From Polytrichum commune (lineage: Eukaryota; Streptophyta; Polytrichopsida; Polytrichales; Polytrichaceae), in contig OX485807.1 of the NCBI GenBank assembly GCA_950295325.1, positions 16,831,001 to 16,891,000 of the forward strand: a stretch of 60,000 nt of DNA. Direction: 5' to 3'. The position numbers were made by a program, and so were the translations under genes. The number at the start of each line of letters is the position of its first letter. The stretch's first letter is position 1. The notes under the pieces were generated by a model. The model made no database searches. It saw only the letters and a list, made by a program, of their open reading frames with translations, and was not told the origin of the DNA. Of the stretch, positions 11,850-24,290 are shown one piece after another.

Positions 11850-12480
11850 AAGTTAGTTACAGATGAAGCAGTCGAGTTTGAGAAATAACCAGTTGAAGTT
11901 CAAGACTTCAGGAAAATCACCGATCCATGAAGAGAAATTTGCAGATTAATTATTAATTTTAACAAAAGAAAACACAACAGATGTCAGTTTGTAACCGGTT
12001 GGACTTGGACACACTAGGCTGTCGACCGATTATGCCCAAAAATCTCCCCCAACGCTCTGGTCACAGAAGATTCCCACAACCCACATGAATTCTGGGGCCG
12101 CTTTACACATGGACCGCTTTACACATGGACCGCTTTACATATGACTTCAGCCATGTTATTTCTCAACCCATGCCAAATCTATCGTTTAAAATCAGTGTGT
12201 ACCATATAGTTTTTGTTTTTTTAGGACATTGATTTGCAGGACTATGTGACTGTATCCTCCTTTTGTCTTTGAAGTACTGTAGTATTCAAGACATTGTCTG
12301 AGGAGAGTTTTGGGCATATTCAGTCAAAACCGTAGTGTTTCCAAGTCCCACCGGTTACATGTTGACATCTTTCAAGTTTCTTTATAGATTTGAGGTATAT
12401 TTTCTAGATTTTTCTAAAATGACCGGTAATTTCCCACAGTCTTGAACTTCAACCGGTTCATTTGTAACTAGTGGTCGGTT
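11850..12480. mobile_element. Possible MITE with long diverged inverted ends
   Basis: Sequence at about 11855-11925 (AGTTAC...ACCAGTTGAAGTTCAAGACT) recurs in inverted orientation at about 12410-12475, over about 60 bp with mismatches. The interior has several CCGGTT words and no coding sequence. I could not find a target duplication. A related motif (AAATAACCAGT.GAAGTT) also occurs at 46,880-46,960. Confidence 0.4.
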
Positions 12481-12749
12481 CTCCCCATTCGTTGATATAT
12501 GCAAATGATCCATGTGAACCAATCACAAAGCTTTTTAATTTAGTGGCCCGAGAGGGTGTCTTGGATTCATGGACTATCAACATCACCAAAATGATTTTCA
12601 AATCTAGTGAAAGACGCTTCATGGGGAATTGGAGGACCATAATGGTAGGAACAATATTTGGCAGGCTCTATATGTTTTTTTTGGAGAGTTTGATAAGTTG
12701 ATGGGCGGAATTGAAAGGGGTCAGAGCGAGAGGACGAGCAACTTTTATG

Positions 12750-13920
12750 GAAAGTATATCTACTTTGGGCTACATTTCTTACATATGTGCTTTAATTGAA
12801 TAAGAAGTATTTGTAGGTCGATGCCTCTATTCTTGTTTTGTTGATTTCCAAATGCTTTTGACACAGTCCCATGAGACATGCTTTGGGAACGCCTCCAACG
12901 AGTAGTTGTGCCACTTCATTTACAACAAGTTGTAAATGCCATGTGTACCGCAGTCTATGCAAAAGTACAAATAAATGTTAACACACATGGTGAAGCAATG
13001 TTCGACATCTTTGTTAGAGAAGAATGTCTCCTCTCCCCCACACTATGCGGCTTGGACATCGATGCACTTGAACATCTTTGGTTGAGATTGACATGGATTC
13101 TCTTGTTTATTTCACACACTGGTTGCCATTCTTCTTTATATTGACAATGTTGTTTTCAATAAGGGCATGAAGATGTAGATGACGTTTCACATCCAAGTGC
13201 GTTCTTCGACTACCTATAATGTTTTGGTGGCTAAATTTGGAGAACCTCCCATAGAACTATACGCTCTTAAGTTCACTATGGATTTTCAACAACGGCTTGT
13301 CCACCTACCCTCCTCTTGGTTAGTCAATAAAGCAACCTCACTTTCTTGACACCTTACCAAACAAGGATTTAACAACTATGTGGAAGGCATCATGGGATCT
13401 ATCTCATTGGGAAACTTGTGACAATCTAAACACATCGAAAATCACATATGATGATATCAAGGAGGCTTTTCTTGCTAAAGAGAGGAATTCATTCCATTTC
13501 TCCACCTCCACCTCCACCTCAAGGATTTTCTCAAATACGAATGTGAATTATACTTGAAGCAACCATTGACACCACCACAACGGAAGATCATTGTTGCTTA
13601 CCGCACCTCGAACCATTGACTTGCCAATGAAATCGGACGAAGGACGACTATCCCTGTCTCTAGAGATAATAGACTATGCCATTTTGACTCCTATACCGTA
13701 GTTATTAATGAAGCACATTTTGTGTTGGAATGCCCCCTATATAACCTCATTAGGGACAAGTTTTCATCATTACTTGAGAATTTAGTTTTGGGGAGCCTTG
13801 AGTCTTTCTTTTAGTCGGACCATCAAGTTGACATTAGCCTCTATCTCACGGAGTCTAATGCACTCCGCCACTCTAGGGAATTAGTTGGTTTGAAACCACC
13901 ATGACATGTTTTTAGTCTCA
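12750..13920 (+). pseudogene. Decayed second-type LINE reverse transcriptase and 3' zinc-knuckle region
   Basis: At 12,850-13,090 the plus strand reads AFDTVP, DMLWERLQRVVVPLHLQQVV, AVYAKVQINVNTHGE and REECLLSPTLCGL. These match the finger/palm of non-LTR reverse transcriptases (usual form KQGCPLSPTLF). At 13,620-13,910 a reading such as HFVLECPLYNLIRDKF matches the H-x-LxxCP-x-Y block common at the end of plant LINE ORF2. Multiple stops and frameshifts lie between, so the copy is dead. It differs in motif wording from the 1-8 kb family. Confidence 0.7.
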
Positions 13921-15843
13921 TTAGCCTTTTTGGCTTCCCGGACTTTAAAATCAATTTCATTTCATTCACTACAAGCACATGAGTCTTAAGAAATTGACCT
14001 ACGTCACTGGAAACTTGTCCTATCTAACTGGAAAAATTACAAATCTATCACGGAGGTAGATTTGCATTATTCTTTCATTGATGTGGGCCAAATGCATAAG
14101 AGTCACATGCTAGTACACTAAATATGATATTTAGTGTGATGTGGTATTTCATGTCACTTTGGTAACTTTTTGGATGACACTTCCTATGAATAAGTGAACA
14201 ATTTTTGTCATGGATGATGGATGAGTTCATTGATTGGCCAAAACCCTACCTCCTCTTGTTAGCAACTTGTGATGAAATATCGTCATGGATGATGGAATTT
14301 GGATGAAAAATTAGTTTGTAAGTGACAGTAATTCCAACACTGTGAATCTAGAATCCCCCCCAAAAGCTTACAAGCAATGACAAATAATGTTGGGTTAACA
14401 TTTGGTGTTGGTGACACTATACCACAGTTTACAATTGGTATCGAGCAAGACAATTAGAATTGGTGACACTAAATATCATATTTAGTGTAGTTACTTTACT
14501 AATTTGAGAAGTTGGTAGGAAGTCTCCAAGAAGACATAGAAGAAGACCCCAAGTCTTCAGCCCCGATTATGTCTACCTTGACTAGATTATTAGCGTGGCC
14601 CACATGAATGACTTCCACACTACTTTTCCACCCATACTATATCATTAATGGTATTTAGTGTCACGTGCGTAATAATGTCACTTACTCTATTTTAAGGTGT
14701 ATGCTAGGTTACGGTGACGATTAACAACTTCAACATAAGTGTCACCTCATGACACTTGGTGTTCAAGTGGGCTTACTAATATCTTCGCATGAGTACTTTC
14801 AATAATGTTATAAGGTGCATGCCTATGTTACACAACGGTCTACAACTTGACTAAAGTGTACAATGACACTTGCCATTAGTACGATCAGGAATATCTTCCT
14901 ATTGTATACTAAAATGTAAAGACATGACACTTGCCATTAGTAGGCTCAAAAAGTTAGGCCCTTTGCAAATAGTATACACGACACTAAATACCACAAACGG
15001 TGTAATTTAAATTTTGTGTGGATGCCATAATTTGTTACTCGAGAAGATTGATTTGAAGGGTTGTTTTATTTTATGCTACTTTTGTCCTTGAACTAATATT
15101 CAGGGTGTTGGTGGAAAGTCTTTGAGAAGAATAGGAGAAGGTCCGGGGTCTTTAGTCCACACTATATCCACCTCGATTGGGCAATTGTGTGGCCCACATT
15201 GATTATTTCCATGCAAATTGTTCACCCACACTAATAGACGATTTAGTGCAATGGTGTGGCATCGACGAAGGCGTGTGTTTTGAAATTCTATCATGAAGAG
15301 GTTCAGTTATCATGTGGAGTCATCTTGCTTTGAGAAAATGAATGGATGACAAGCCATCGTGATATCATCCACAAATGGTCATGTAATCCAGACACACTTA
15401 ATCTCCGTGAGATCACATTTGTGACAACCAAAGTGCATGTGATATCAAGGAGTTTTGTAGTGTTAACATGGATGCATGATAAAAGAGAATTAAAAGAGAA
15501 ATGTGACGTTAGTAAAAGCATGTGATATTATGGAATGACACAAAAGTGAACATCGCAAAAATGACAATAAGTACATCGATGACAACATGATGCGTCCGAA
15601 CGTGTGGTTTGAATTCTTTGGTACCTGATTTTAATGTCAAACCCCGTGATATATACGGAAGTGGGAACGTGATAACAAGGAGTGAAGTTTCTATTGAGAA
15701 AATTTGTTCCCTAAGATTCTAGGATATAAAAGAAGGAGTGACATTAAGGAGGTTGATATTATGGAGTATAGAATGTATCGGTGTGCACGTGGACTTGGCA
15801 AATTGCAATGAGTCATCGAGCCTTTGGCAGCTCATGTGGGGTA
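13921..15843. other. AT-rich non-coding repeat region with two 23-bp palindromes
   Basis: Perfect palindromes with 11-bp arms ACACTAAATAT around one central base lie at 14115-14137 and 14466-14488. Half-arms (GACACTAAATA, ATTTAGTGTCA) and the word TGACACTTGCCATTAGTA recur around 14,640, 14,870, 14,930 and 14,980. This looks like the subterminal repeats of a non-autonomous DNA transposon, but I found no matching termini or target duplication. Confidence 0.4.
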
Positions 15844-16076
15844 CATAGTACACCTAGTGCACATGTATTATTTCCACATTGCTTAAGTTCCACGCAAACC
15901 CATAGACTATTCAAGTGGCATAACTAAGAGAGTGATGTAACATTCATGGCGGCTTGAATCCTGTAAAATGTAAGATATTATATTACAGACTTTGAAGTTT
16001 GAGCTGGACCGAATCCTCGAAGAAGCCAAGCCTGGGAGGGACCACCACCCACAATTCTGTGTGCCACCATGATCGG
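15844..16076. repeat. 233-bp repeat, copy A
   Basis: Same length and almost identical (about 3-4 differences) to 19890-20122, in the same orientation. It contains GTAAGATATTATATTACAG, which looks like a miniature intron but may be chance. GC-richer, gene-like sequence follows both copies. Confidence 0.9.
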
Positions 16077-18160
16077 AACGTATAGGATACTGGAATTTCA
16101 ATTAGGGTGGGAGCGAATTCCGATCAAGTCAGAATCCTAAAGCAAGGATGAATTCATCTTAAAACGAACGGTTGCGGCATGCTATAAACATATTGGTAAT
16201 GTGTTTGGGCCAACTTTTGACTTCAAGAATTCACAAGGAATAGAATTACCGGAAAAGTAGTTGTCCTCCCCATTTCTATCTTCCTGCACGGGAGAAGTTT
16301 GCACTGCCTTATACTTTCTCCAGATCTGGCGCAGAATCTCTTAAATGATCGGCTATGGGCACCTCTCTACTATAGTGCCACTGGACTTCTTCCCCACCTG
16401 CCTCGCAGCTGCCTCCCTCGGTGCCAAGCGTCTGGCAGGTTGCAGGGCCAACTGAAGTTTGAATTCACTGTACATGGATCGCAGCAGGGAGTGAGCTCCG
16501 AGTCAAGATCGACGTTCGGTGCTGCGTTACATGATTCCCAGCTCTTTGTTGCAGAGTGGCCCTCCCCCGGTTGTGTAGCTGCATGCGGTATTACAGGTTC
16601 CACCTTCCCCAGCTTCGGCGTCAATTCCAGCCACGCGCTTCTCTCCTCTCCTTCCTCACCTGGCCAGGGCCATTGGACCAAGCTGAAAATTTTAAAACTT
16701 TAACTTATGTAAGTATGATGAATCACCTGTGTAGCCAACCGTAGACTTAGACTCGTTCATCATCATCATCATCAAGCGGGTGAAGCCCAATTTACAAAGG
16801 TGAGTTATTTCATCGGAGTGCCTGGCAAGCTGAGGCAGGCTACCTTGGTAGCATCACGCAGTAGTAAAGTGAAGTTGAGTTGAGTAGGCTGTCGGGGGTG
16901 CGTGGAGGGGGTATTTGTTAGAGTTGCGGACTCGGCTGGGTGACTTGGTGGTGCTTATGTTCGAGTTCTTGACGTTGAGGAGGAGGCTGGAGCAGGGGGA
17001 CTCATCACCACCTTCAAGTTGCACCCTGTCTATGTGGGCACTGGGAAAATTTATGTGCAGGTCGCCGGTATCTCTGTATGCGTCCAGATCCAATCTCTAC
17101 CTCACTTACATACCCTGCACCTTCCCTTCTCCCTCCTCCTCTCCATCCATCATCGTCTCCCTTAAGAGCCAGATCTGAAGCTTCACACAATATTGTGCAC
17201 CTCTCATTCTTTCTTTCCGTCGCAACAACTCTGCTCTCAGGTTTCAAGGGTTGACTTCAAGCAGTGCGTTAGTAGTACTTAGGGAGATTGTGTGGCCTAA
17301 ATCTTGTCCTCTCTTTCTCTCTTTCTGGTTGCTTCCATTCCTTTTGGGGCGACTAGAGTGGCAGAATAGCACTACTGGAGTTGCATCTTTTTTGGTTTTT
17401 TTTTTGAAAGGTCAATCTTTCGGGATCACTCTGCTCATTCTCCAAGATTTCAGTCGTTCATAATCTTGGGGTTTTTGTTGTTACTGGTTCCGACCTCTGC
17501 CTATCTGTTTTCCTTTCTCCAGGAAGAGGAGGGAGGGTAGCAACTTCTTTAAGTGATACTTGTGGGGGTGAGGAATTCCAGTTTTCCCCACCCTGTGCAA
17601 TAGTTTGGAGAAGAAGAACTCCAAGAATACATTTTTACCAGGTGGGGATTGGGGACATCAAATTGAAGAGGTGAGGCAAGGTGAGGTTTGAGCTCGGCAG
17701 CAACAAAGTTTTGAAGTGTTGGAGGTTTCCAAGCTGTGAGCCGCATTGGTATACTCCCTGCATTGAAGCATATCCTGTCAGGTGAGCTACGTTTTGGGAC
17801 CCTAAAAAAATCATCAGGAGGAATGGGTTTTGACGAGTAGTAGATTTTAAATTCTTGCCAGAAAACCTTTCATGTCGATTTTAATGCTTGGGGTTCTAAA
17901 AAAGATCTTTTGATTACTCAATATCACTGTCTGCATCATCTCACTACACAATCCTTGCGCAACCAAGGATGTCGAAGTTTTTGGCCAAATGGAAGTCCAT
18001 ATCTTTTGCGTTCACAAGGCAATCGATTTTCTTGGGCGTTTGATTTTGAAAAGGGCTAAAAGCTGGAACGTATAAAAACTGTCCGCCCTCTCATAAGCAG
18101 CGTGACTATACATGGCTGTCAACCTAGGTCAACTACATCGCAATTGTCTTGAAGTGATAT
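16077..18160. other. GC-richer gene-like debris, no product recognised
   Basis: The composition shifts to GC-rich, with small ORFs on both strands and plausible splice signals (for example CAG/GTGAGC near 17,780). No ORF shows a motif I recognise. It could be untranslated or captured exon sequence of a host gene. Confidence 0.35.
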
Positions 18161-18239
18161 TTGCATGACCAAAGGACGTGTATTTCCTCCCTTTCAGGAG
18201 GTGGTTACCATGTTGGTAACATACATATATGTAGGGCAG

Positions 18240-19230
18240 CGTCCCTATGGTGGGTCTGCTGGGGCTTGTTTGTTAAGGGTTAGATATGTTAAGTATTTTG
18301 TGGTTGTTTGGTGGATTTGTTTCATTTGGTCTTTTGGTTTTGGTTTTTGGTTTTGGGTTTTGGGTTTTGGTTTTTGTATATGTTCTAGTATGTTGATGGA
18401 GTGTTCATGAATTGCGTCTCGTACGCCCATTATTATGGTGACGAGGGGTTGACGTTCCAACCTAGATTCTGGAGGGTGTTTATGAGAGGGTCGTGCTTGT
18501 CTTGTTTGTTCCTTCTGGTTTCAAGTGGGAATCTATTGTGACAAGAAGTAAAATCAAAAATTTGTATTGTGTGAGATTGGGCATGGGTTATGGGTAGCTG
18601 ATTGTTTGTATGCGCTCCTTGTGTGCATAGGATGTATGGTTTGAGGAGGGCATGGCATATGCATGGGGTTGAAAGACATGAGCATCTAAGTAACAAGTTG
18701 GGGATGGATGATGTCTTGTGGCAAGTCGTTGTATTGGCCAACGTTTGCAAGTGTGTAGAATCTTCTGTGTTTGCTGAAATGTAGTGTGTGTATGATTTGA
18801 TGGACTGCATTGTTATGTCTTACTATTTGTAATGGTTGGTGCAATGGGTGAGAAGGTGTGGCGATGTATCAATTGTGTTACTTGGGCATAATGTGCAATT
18901 TGGGTTGGGGTAGGTGGTTGGCCAAAATAGGTGTTTCCTTTGGGTCCCCGCATATAGGGCATACCGGTGTTTTAATGCTTGTGTGATTTGTGTATTAGTG
19001 ATGTTTTTTGCCGTCCACAAGTGGTTGGAGAGTTTATGGTGGATTTATTGGTTGGAGAGCCACTTGTCAACATATGTGAGTTTATTTTTCGTTGTTGCAA
19101 GTTTGAGTGTTTTGTGTTCTTTGTTAATGTATGCCTGGAAATTGGGGATTGCTCCGTTGTGTGCGCCGGTGGGGATTCCGGTTGGCCAGTATATGATGGT
19201 ATGAGCTATGTGAATGTGTTCAAATAAACC
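18240..19230 (-). pseudogene. Decayed LINE ORF2 C-terminus (copy 3)
   Basis: Minus-strand readings follow the same order as copies 1 and 2: a YALYAGTQRKHLFWP block (counterpart of GHARKQLFFG), a zinc knuckle CTLCPSN...SPHLLTHC, an HNNAVHQI block, and at 18,600-18,430 a segment IFDFTSCHNRFP (counterpart of FIEFTYCNDRFS). Stops and frameshifts occur throughout. This copy is the most diverged of the three. Confidence 0.7.
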
Positions 19231-19889
19231 CTAATTAATTATAAAATGTACTTATTGGAATTAGTCATGATTTAAAAGGAATTAACTTCAGTAAATATAA
19301 TTTATGATTAATTAGGCTTAATTAATTTGGTAAGCATATTTTCTGATTTAATTGGGTTTAATTAGGATTAATCATAATATATTAGACTTAGTTGCATTCA
19401 ATCTTACTTAACTAGTTTAAATGCATATGAAAACTTTGTGATAGTAGAAGGTATTAACTATATTATAAAAATAAAAAATAAAAAATAAATCATAAATTTT
19501 AGTTTCATTTTAGAATGACAAAGTCCATTTCAATTGTAAGTGACAAAAATTATAACCTCAGTGGTAATTAGGATTTTGTAATATTTTTGACTTCCAAGTT
19601 AATTACATGCTTTATTGAGGGTTTCACTTTGAAAATGAAATCTTGTCAATTGCTTATTTACTCAATGGAAGTGAACATATATATTGCATTTGAGACCTTG
19701 AAAATGAAGTGCACTCAATATGGGATTTGTGGACAAGTAGCCTTCAAAAATGCAAGTACACTAGTTTTTTCGAAATCGGGCGGGCGGGCAGCAGTTTTCG
19801 GGCGGGTGCAGGAAAAATGTCGGGGGTTGCCCCCTGACAGAATATGCCCCCCCCGAAAAGTTCGTGGGGGGGGGTACTTAACGTCCTCC
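19231..19889. other. AT-rich spacer ending in a GC-rich patch
   Basis: 19,231-19,750 is AT-rich with repeated TTAATTAGG- and GATTAATCA-like words. 19,755-19,885 switches abruptly to G/C-rich sequence (GGGCGGGCGGGC, and runs of 8-10 C or G). No gene recognised. Confidence 0.4.
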
Positions 19890-20122
19890 CATAGTACACC
19901 TAGTGCACATGTATTATTTCCACATTGCTTAAGTTCCACGCAAACCCATAGACTAATCAAGTGGCATAACTAAGAGAGTGATGTAACATTCATGGCAACT
20001 TGAATCCTGTAAAATGTAAGATATTATATTACAGACTTTGAAGTTTGAGCTGGACCGAATCCTCGAAGAAGCCAAGCCTGGGAGGGACCACCACCCACAA
20101 TTCTGTGTGCCACCATGATCGG
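19890..20122. repeat. 233-bp repeat, copy B
   Basis: Second copy of the segment at 15844-16076. The homology begins at CATAGTACACC and ends at CCATGATCGG in both, with unrelated flanks. Confidence 0.9.
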
Positions 20123-20700
20123 CTATTCCGATACCGGAGCCCACTCACTCGGCAAGATGCAGTTAATTGAGCCATAGCCAGCACCACCCTTTCCGCTTGC
20201 TTGCTGCTGGTCACTCCTGCCTCCTCTTGCCATGAACATGTTCATGCGGATCTCGATCCCGGCCGGTGTAGGTGGTTCACGCTCTTGATTGCACATGAGC
20301 AAAGGATTAGGGTTTTGTTTGCGTGGGATCAAGGCTTAGATGGCTTCTATCGGGTGGTGATGCCTCGGGGGAGCTGCGAGATTGTTGATTCCAGGGTCGT
20401 AGTTGCTCGGGATGCGCACCGCCGCATGGTTCTAGATTTGTTCTGGATGTGCCTGAGCTGAGGCGGAGGGAGTGTTGCATAGAGCCTGGGGTTTGGCGTT
20501 CGTGTTTTTTCTTTGTGTTCTTGGCTTGGTTGCGGCTATGGGAGATTATTCCGTCATGTCGACGAGGTGGCAGGGAGTTTCGGAGAAGGCGGGAATGCGA
20601 AACGGCATGCTCTTTGTTTGCTGCTGCAAAGATCGATGACGAAATTGATAGCTCGAAGTCTTTCGGCCTACCAAACCCTGGCCATTCGATGACCAGAACC
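20123..20700. other. GC-rich sequence upstream of the Tat-SF1-like exon
   Basis: Short ORFs and GC-rich composition like 5' untranslated or captured exon DNA; no motif recognised. Confidence 0.35.
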
Positions 20701-20741
20701 TAAGTCCTCCCTGCGTTCATCACAATCCCTGACATCAACAG

Positions 20742-21080
20742 ATGCCCTCGAAGCTTGCCCTAACTTTTCAGCTATGGCTGAGAGCATTGGTGGCCAGGCC
20801 CTCAACAATCGATGTTGATGACGATTACTTGAGATGGCAAGAGGAGATCCGACTTGCAGAGGAAGAGGCTGCTGCATTGAATGCGGGTAGGACACATCGG
20901 TATCACAAGGATTTTCGAAAGCATGTTGAGTTTGTTGAAGAGCCAATAGAGCCTGCTCCTGCCGTTGAAGCTGAAGACGAGGAGAGGCCAGCTACTCCTC
21001 CTGAAGGTGAAGAAGAATTCACTGATGATGACGGGACTGTGTACAAGTGGAACCGTGGTCTTAAAGCTTGGGTGTCTCAG
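20742..21080 (+). pseudogene. Exon fragment resembling Tat-SF1 (HTATSF1) splicing-factor homologue
   Basis: The reading contains DDDYLRWQEEIRLAEEEAAA and ends EEEFTDDDGTVYKWNRGLKAW. That TDDDGT-x-YKW-x-R-x-L-x-AW signature is typical of the N-terminal part of plant homologues of Tat-SF1, a U2-snRNP-associated RNA-binding factor. A canonical donor (CAG/GTAAGT) follows at 21,081. The RNA-recognition motifs are not found downstream, so this seems an isolated exon. The start is uncertain: an ATG in another frame (MAESIGGQ) overlaps, suggesting a disturbed 5' end. It could also be an exon of a gene whose remainder was displaced by transposons. Confidence 0.5.
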
Positions 21081-23070
21081 GTAAGTTGAAAGCATTCTTG
21101 CATACCTCTTTCCGTAACTTCTTCTCTCTTTTTCAGGGTTTTACGAAGAAGTTTCAAAATAGGATATGCTGTTGCAGGGTTTCTTGAGAAACAAAGTCAT
21201 ATTCCATCAAACATCGATGATTTGAAGTTACCATGTGCACCCCAGTGTCCCTTGCAACTTGATCTTGGATTGCTTGCATTTTGTGTGTCAATAGAGGAGT
21301 CTCCAGGAGCTGGGTCACTTGTATGGCATTGAGGCAGATGTGTATGCTATGCAGTAGCATCGGCATGCCATTGGCCTGGAAGCTGTGAGTGAGAAGTGCT
21401 TTAGTGGGGCCAACATTGAAATTGTCCTCACGGATGATGGTCTGAAGATGGACAAAATGATGGGCATGGGGTGGCACGGAGGCTGTAATGTCCAAGCCAC
21501 CCGATCAGGAATCACCGGGTGTGTTTAAACCACATGCGCCTCAGTTCCCCAGAGTCCTATTTTTTCTTTTTTGAAATCGAAACCTCATACAATCAGTCTG
21601 TTTTGATACAAGTACCCAATTTGCACACTGGACAAAGAATTAAGCAACCTGAGGTGGTCATCAGCTGGGTAATCAGAGAAGACACTAGTAGGAGACATGT
21701 GGAAGGCTGACACATAATTTGACTTGCATTTGTGAGTCAATTGACCTATGTCAGATTTGATAACTCATATTGACACGAATGGTGCTCGTGTGAAATTGAA
21801 ATGTAAGCCATACATCCGTTTGCTACTTGTGAGATCTTGGGGGATTTGAGCATTACGGGAACTCCATGTTTGTTGTGTGTAGATTTGGTTGTCTTTCTGG
21901 GGGACGTGATCACGGCAAACAATTTGCCCAACCATGATGCTACCATGCATTGGCAGCATGCTCTTGCTCCGATGGTGGATCAGATGATTCCATGGGCATC
22001 GTTCTTCAGAAACCATGATGACGCAACATTCGAGCCGTCTTTATCATGGTTCGCCCTCTCAGGCATGACCCTGACCCATTTACTTTGCTCGCCTTCACTC
22101 ATTCCTACACCATGTGTTGCAGCATAATTCATCCTGAAAGACACATCGAAGGGTCATATATAGTTGCACTGCTTCTATAGAAAGTCCCTTTTAATTCAGG
22201 GTTTTAGGTATTTCAGCAATGATGATGGCTTGTATGGTCGTATTTTGTGCATTGACATTTCCAAATTGTCAGATAGAAGAAGCGGATGCAATGTGTTTGT
22301 GCCTGTGTCTTGCACACAAAAGAGAGGCAAACACCTAAAACCTTGTGATTTTACGTGTTTCTATATAAATTCCGTTCTTCAGAGGTTTAGTTATTCAAGA
22401 AACAATGAATGGGGTGCATGGTTGTATTTTGTGCATTGGCATCATACACCTCCAAGTTTTTGGATGCAATTCGTAGATTATTGTGTTTGTTTTGTGTCTC
22501 AAGCGCAGAAGAGAGGCAGTAGAATTTTAGTGACGTCTGCTTCACATCAGCAAATTGTGTAGCAGATTGATCCCTCAGTACCGCAACGCAACACCCCACA
22601 CCAAGCAGCTTGTGGGATGTGAGGAGTTAGTGACATGGGTGCGTGGATGTGGTGTTCGTGAGGTTTGCTGTGTGTGGCTGCAAGCACGTACTTAGGGTTG
22701 CGGTACAGTTGGGCTTCGATCGCCACCGGGGGAGGTTCTGCTCACTCCCCTTCCAAATCCGTGAGTGCGGGGGAAGTCGTGTGTGTCGTGTGTGTCGAGT
22801 GTTGGGTTGGAAATAGCGGCGAGAAGGATCCGGGATTGTGTGGGCCATGTTATAGGACGCTTTGTGATTGTTGTAGCCTGTGGTGGCGTGGGGTTGGATT
22901 CGTGGGTCTTGGTGACGGGAGGGGGCTGGCTGGACGCCATTTGTGGATCAGTGTTATAGGTGCCATGCGTTTTGGTGATGAAGGTGTGTGGGTGGTTTGC
23001 AGTGGATTTGTGAAAGTGGGGAGCAATATTCTGCAAGCAAGAAGAGTGCGTGGAGAGATTGGCGCACAAA
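21081..23070. other. Unrecognised, probably composite repeat DNA
   Basis: Several ORFs of 60-150 residues on both strands lack family motifs. 22,200-22,520 holds two related segments (TATTTTGTGCATTG, about 210 bp apart). 22,620-23,060 is A/C-rich on the minus strand, like the LINE family here, but no diagnostic motif is visible. Confidence 0.35.
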
Positions 23071-23072
23071 CG

Positions 23073-23196
23073 GGTGATGAGTACGATGGTTTGTTCAAGG
23101 TACTGTTGATAGGAGACTCCGGAGTCGGGAAGTCTGATCCGCACGTAACGAATTTTCCATGACTATTGGTGTAGAGTTTGCCACTCACTCCATCCA
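23073..23196 (+). pseudogene. Rab GTPase (RabA/Rab11-like) first-exon fragment
   Basis: The frame reads FKVLLIGDSGVGKS, the Rab P-loop. After a small deletion and frame change, RNEFSMTIGVEFATHSIQ follows, matching the switch-I/effector region of RabA (normally STIGVEFATRSI). A GT directly after CAG at 23,197 matches the position of a Rab intron. The segment between P-loop and switch I is shortened, and no exon with the WDTAGQ motif was found. It is a non-functional remnant, cut off by the copia fragment beginning at about 23,205. Confidence 0.7.
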
Positions 23197-23204
23197 GGTA
23201 TTGT

Positions 23205-24290
23205 CTCCCCTGTATTAAGACTTTGTCAAAATATCAGCAATTTGTAACGCTGTTTGAATATATTCAAGGTCTATGACCTTATCCTGAAATTGATCTCGTA
23301 TAAAGTGATATTGGGTGTCCATGTGCTCAGTACGCTTTGTGAAATTCAGGATTCTTCACACGACGTATAGCAGACTGATTATCACTACGAATCAATGTTG
23401 GTTTGGTGAAGTTGATACCGAAAGTCCCAAGCAATCGCCTTAGCCAAACAGCTTCCTCCGTGGCTGCACAAGCTGCAATGTATTATGCTTTTGTAGTACT
23501 TACAGCTGTGCACTTCTGCGATTGTGAGTTCCAAGCAATTAAGCTGTCGTCAAGTTTGAACAAATATCATGTTCGTGCTTTGTCGGTATCGATGTCACCT
23601 CCGTAGTCCCACAACGTGCAAGTACAGGTGCACAAGCACATTGTTTATATAGCAAACCGTAATCAGCTGTCCCTTTGAGATAATGAAAAGTTCGTTTGAT
23701 AGTTGTCCAGTGCATCTGTCAAGGACATTCGGTATTTTTAGCCACAGTGTGCACAATGTCTGGGCGAGTGAACATGGATGCAAACATTAGGCAGTCAACG
23801 GCTTCCTTATAGGGAACTAAAATTAGTGCATTGCATTGAGAGTCATCTGACTGCATGGGCGAATGAACGTGACGGCCAGCAAGTGTTGAAACGGGGTTGC
23901 AATCTATCATATGAAACCGTTCGAGCACTTCATTGATATATCTTGTCTGGTGAAGAAAAACGATCCCTGCTTTGCGATGTATAACTTCGAAAGCAACATA
24001 ATAGTCACCATCTCCTGTTGTGGCGAACATTGTCCTCATGGAATTTGACTTAATTACCGGAGAGCACGTGTGGTTGTATTTATACTTATCAATCTGTCCT
24101 GAAGGCTTGTATTTCACCTAAAAACCCCATTTTCTTTTGAGAATGAAGGAAAACATGGGAAAGCTCACAGGGTGCCCTCTCTTGTGAATCGAACATGCCG
24201 TTCCAAAAAGGGTAAACTTGGTGAGTTGGTGGCTGACGCACCAGTATGGTGGCCTCATATCGTCGCTCATCTAGATCAGACATCTATATT
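23205..24290 (-). pseudogene. Ty1/copia pol fragment (reverse transcriptase-RNase H)
   Basis: Minus-strand readings in order: KYKPSGQIDKYK, SPVIKSNSMRT, RYINEVLERFHMIDCNPVST, KEAVDCLMFASMFTRPDI, HWTTIKRTFHYLKGTADYG, then RNase H blocks (SDNQSAI, NPEFH, YHFIRD, ADILTK). This is the standard copia RT-RNase H sequence. Deletions, frameshifts and stops are present, so it is dead. The homology ends just after ADILTK with AGGGGAGA, which looks like a polypurine tract, so the downstream LTR is absent. It abuts the Rab remnant. Confidence 0.85.

Noticed and set aside
13967-15460. A further CACTA element bounded by CACTACAAG and TTGTAGTG
   Set aside because: Only about 8 terminal bases match, and the flanking triplets (ATT and TTA) differ, so there is no target duplication.
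16299-17250. Several 60-130 codon ORFs in the GC-rich block as separate genes
   Set aside because: They overlap on both strands without recognisable domains. They are more likely chance ORFs in GC-rich, possibly untranslated, DNA.
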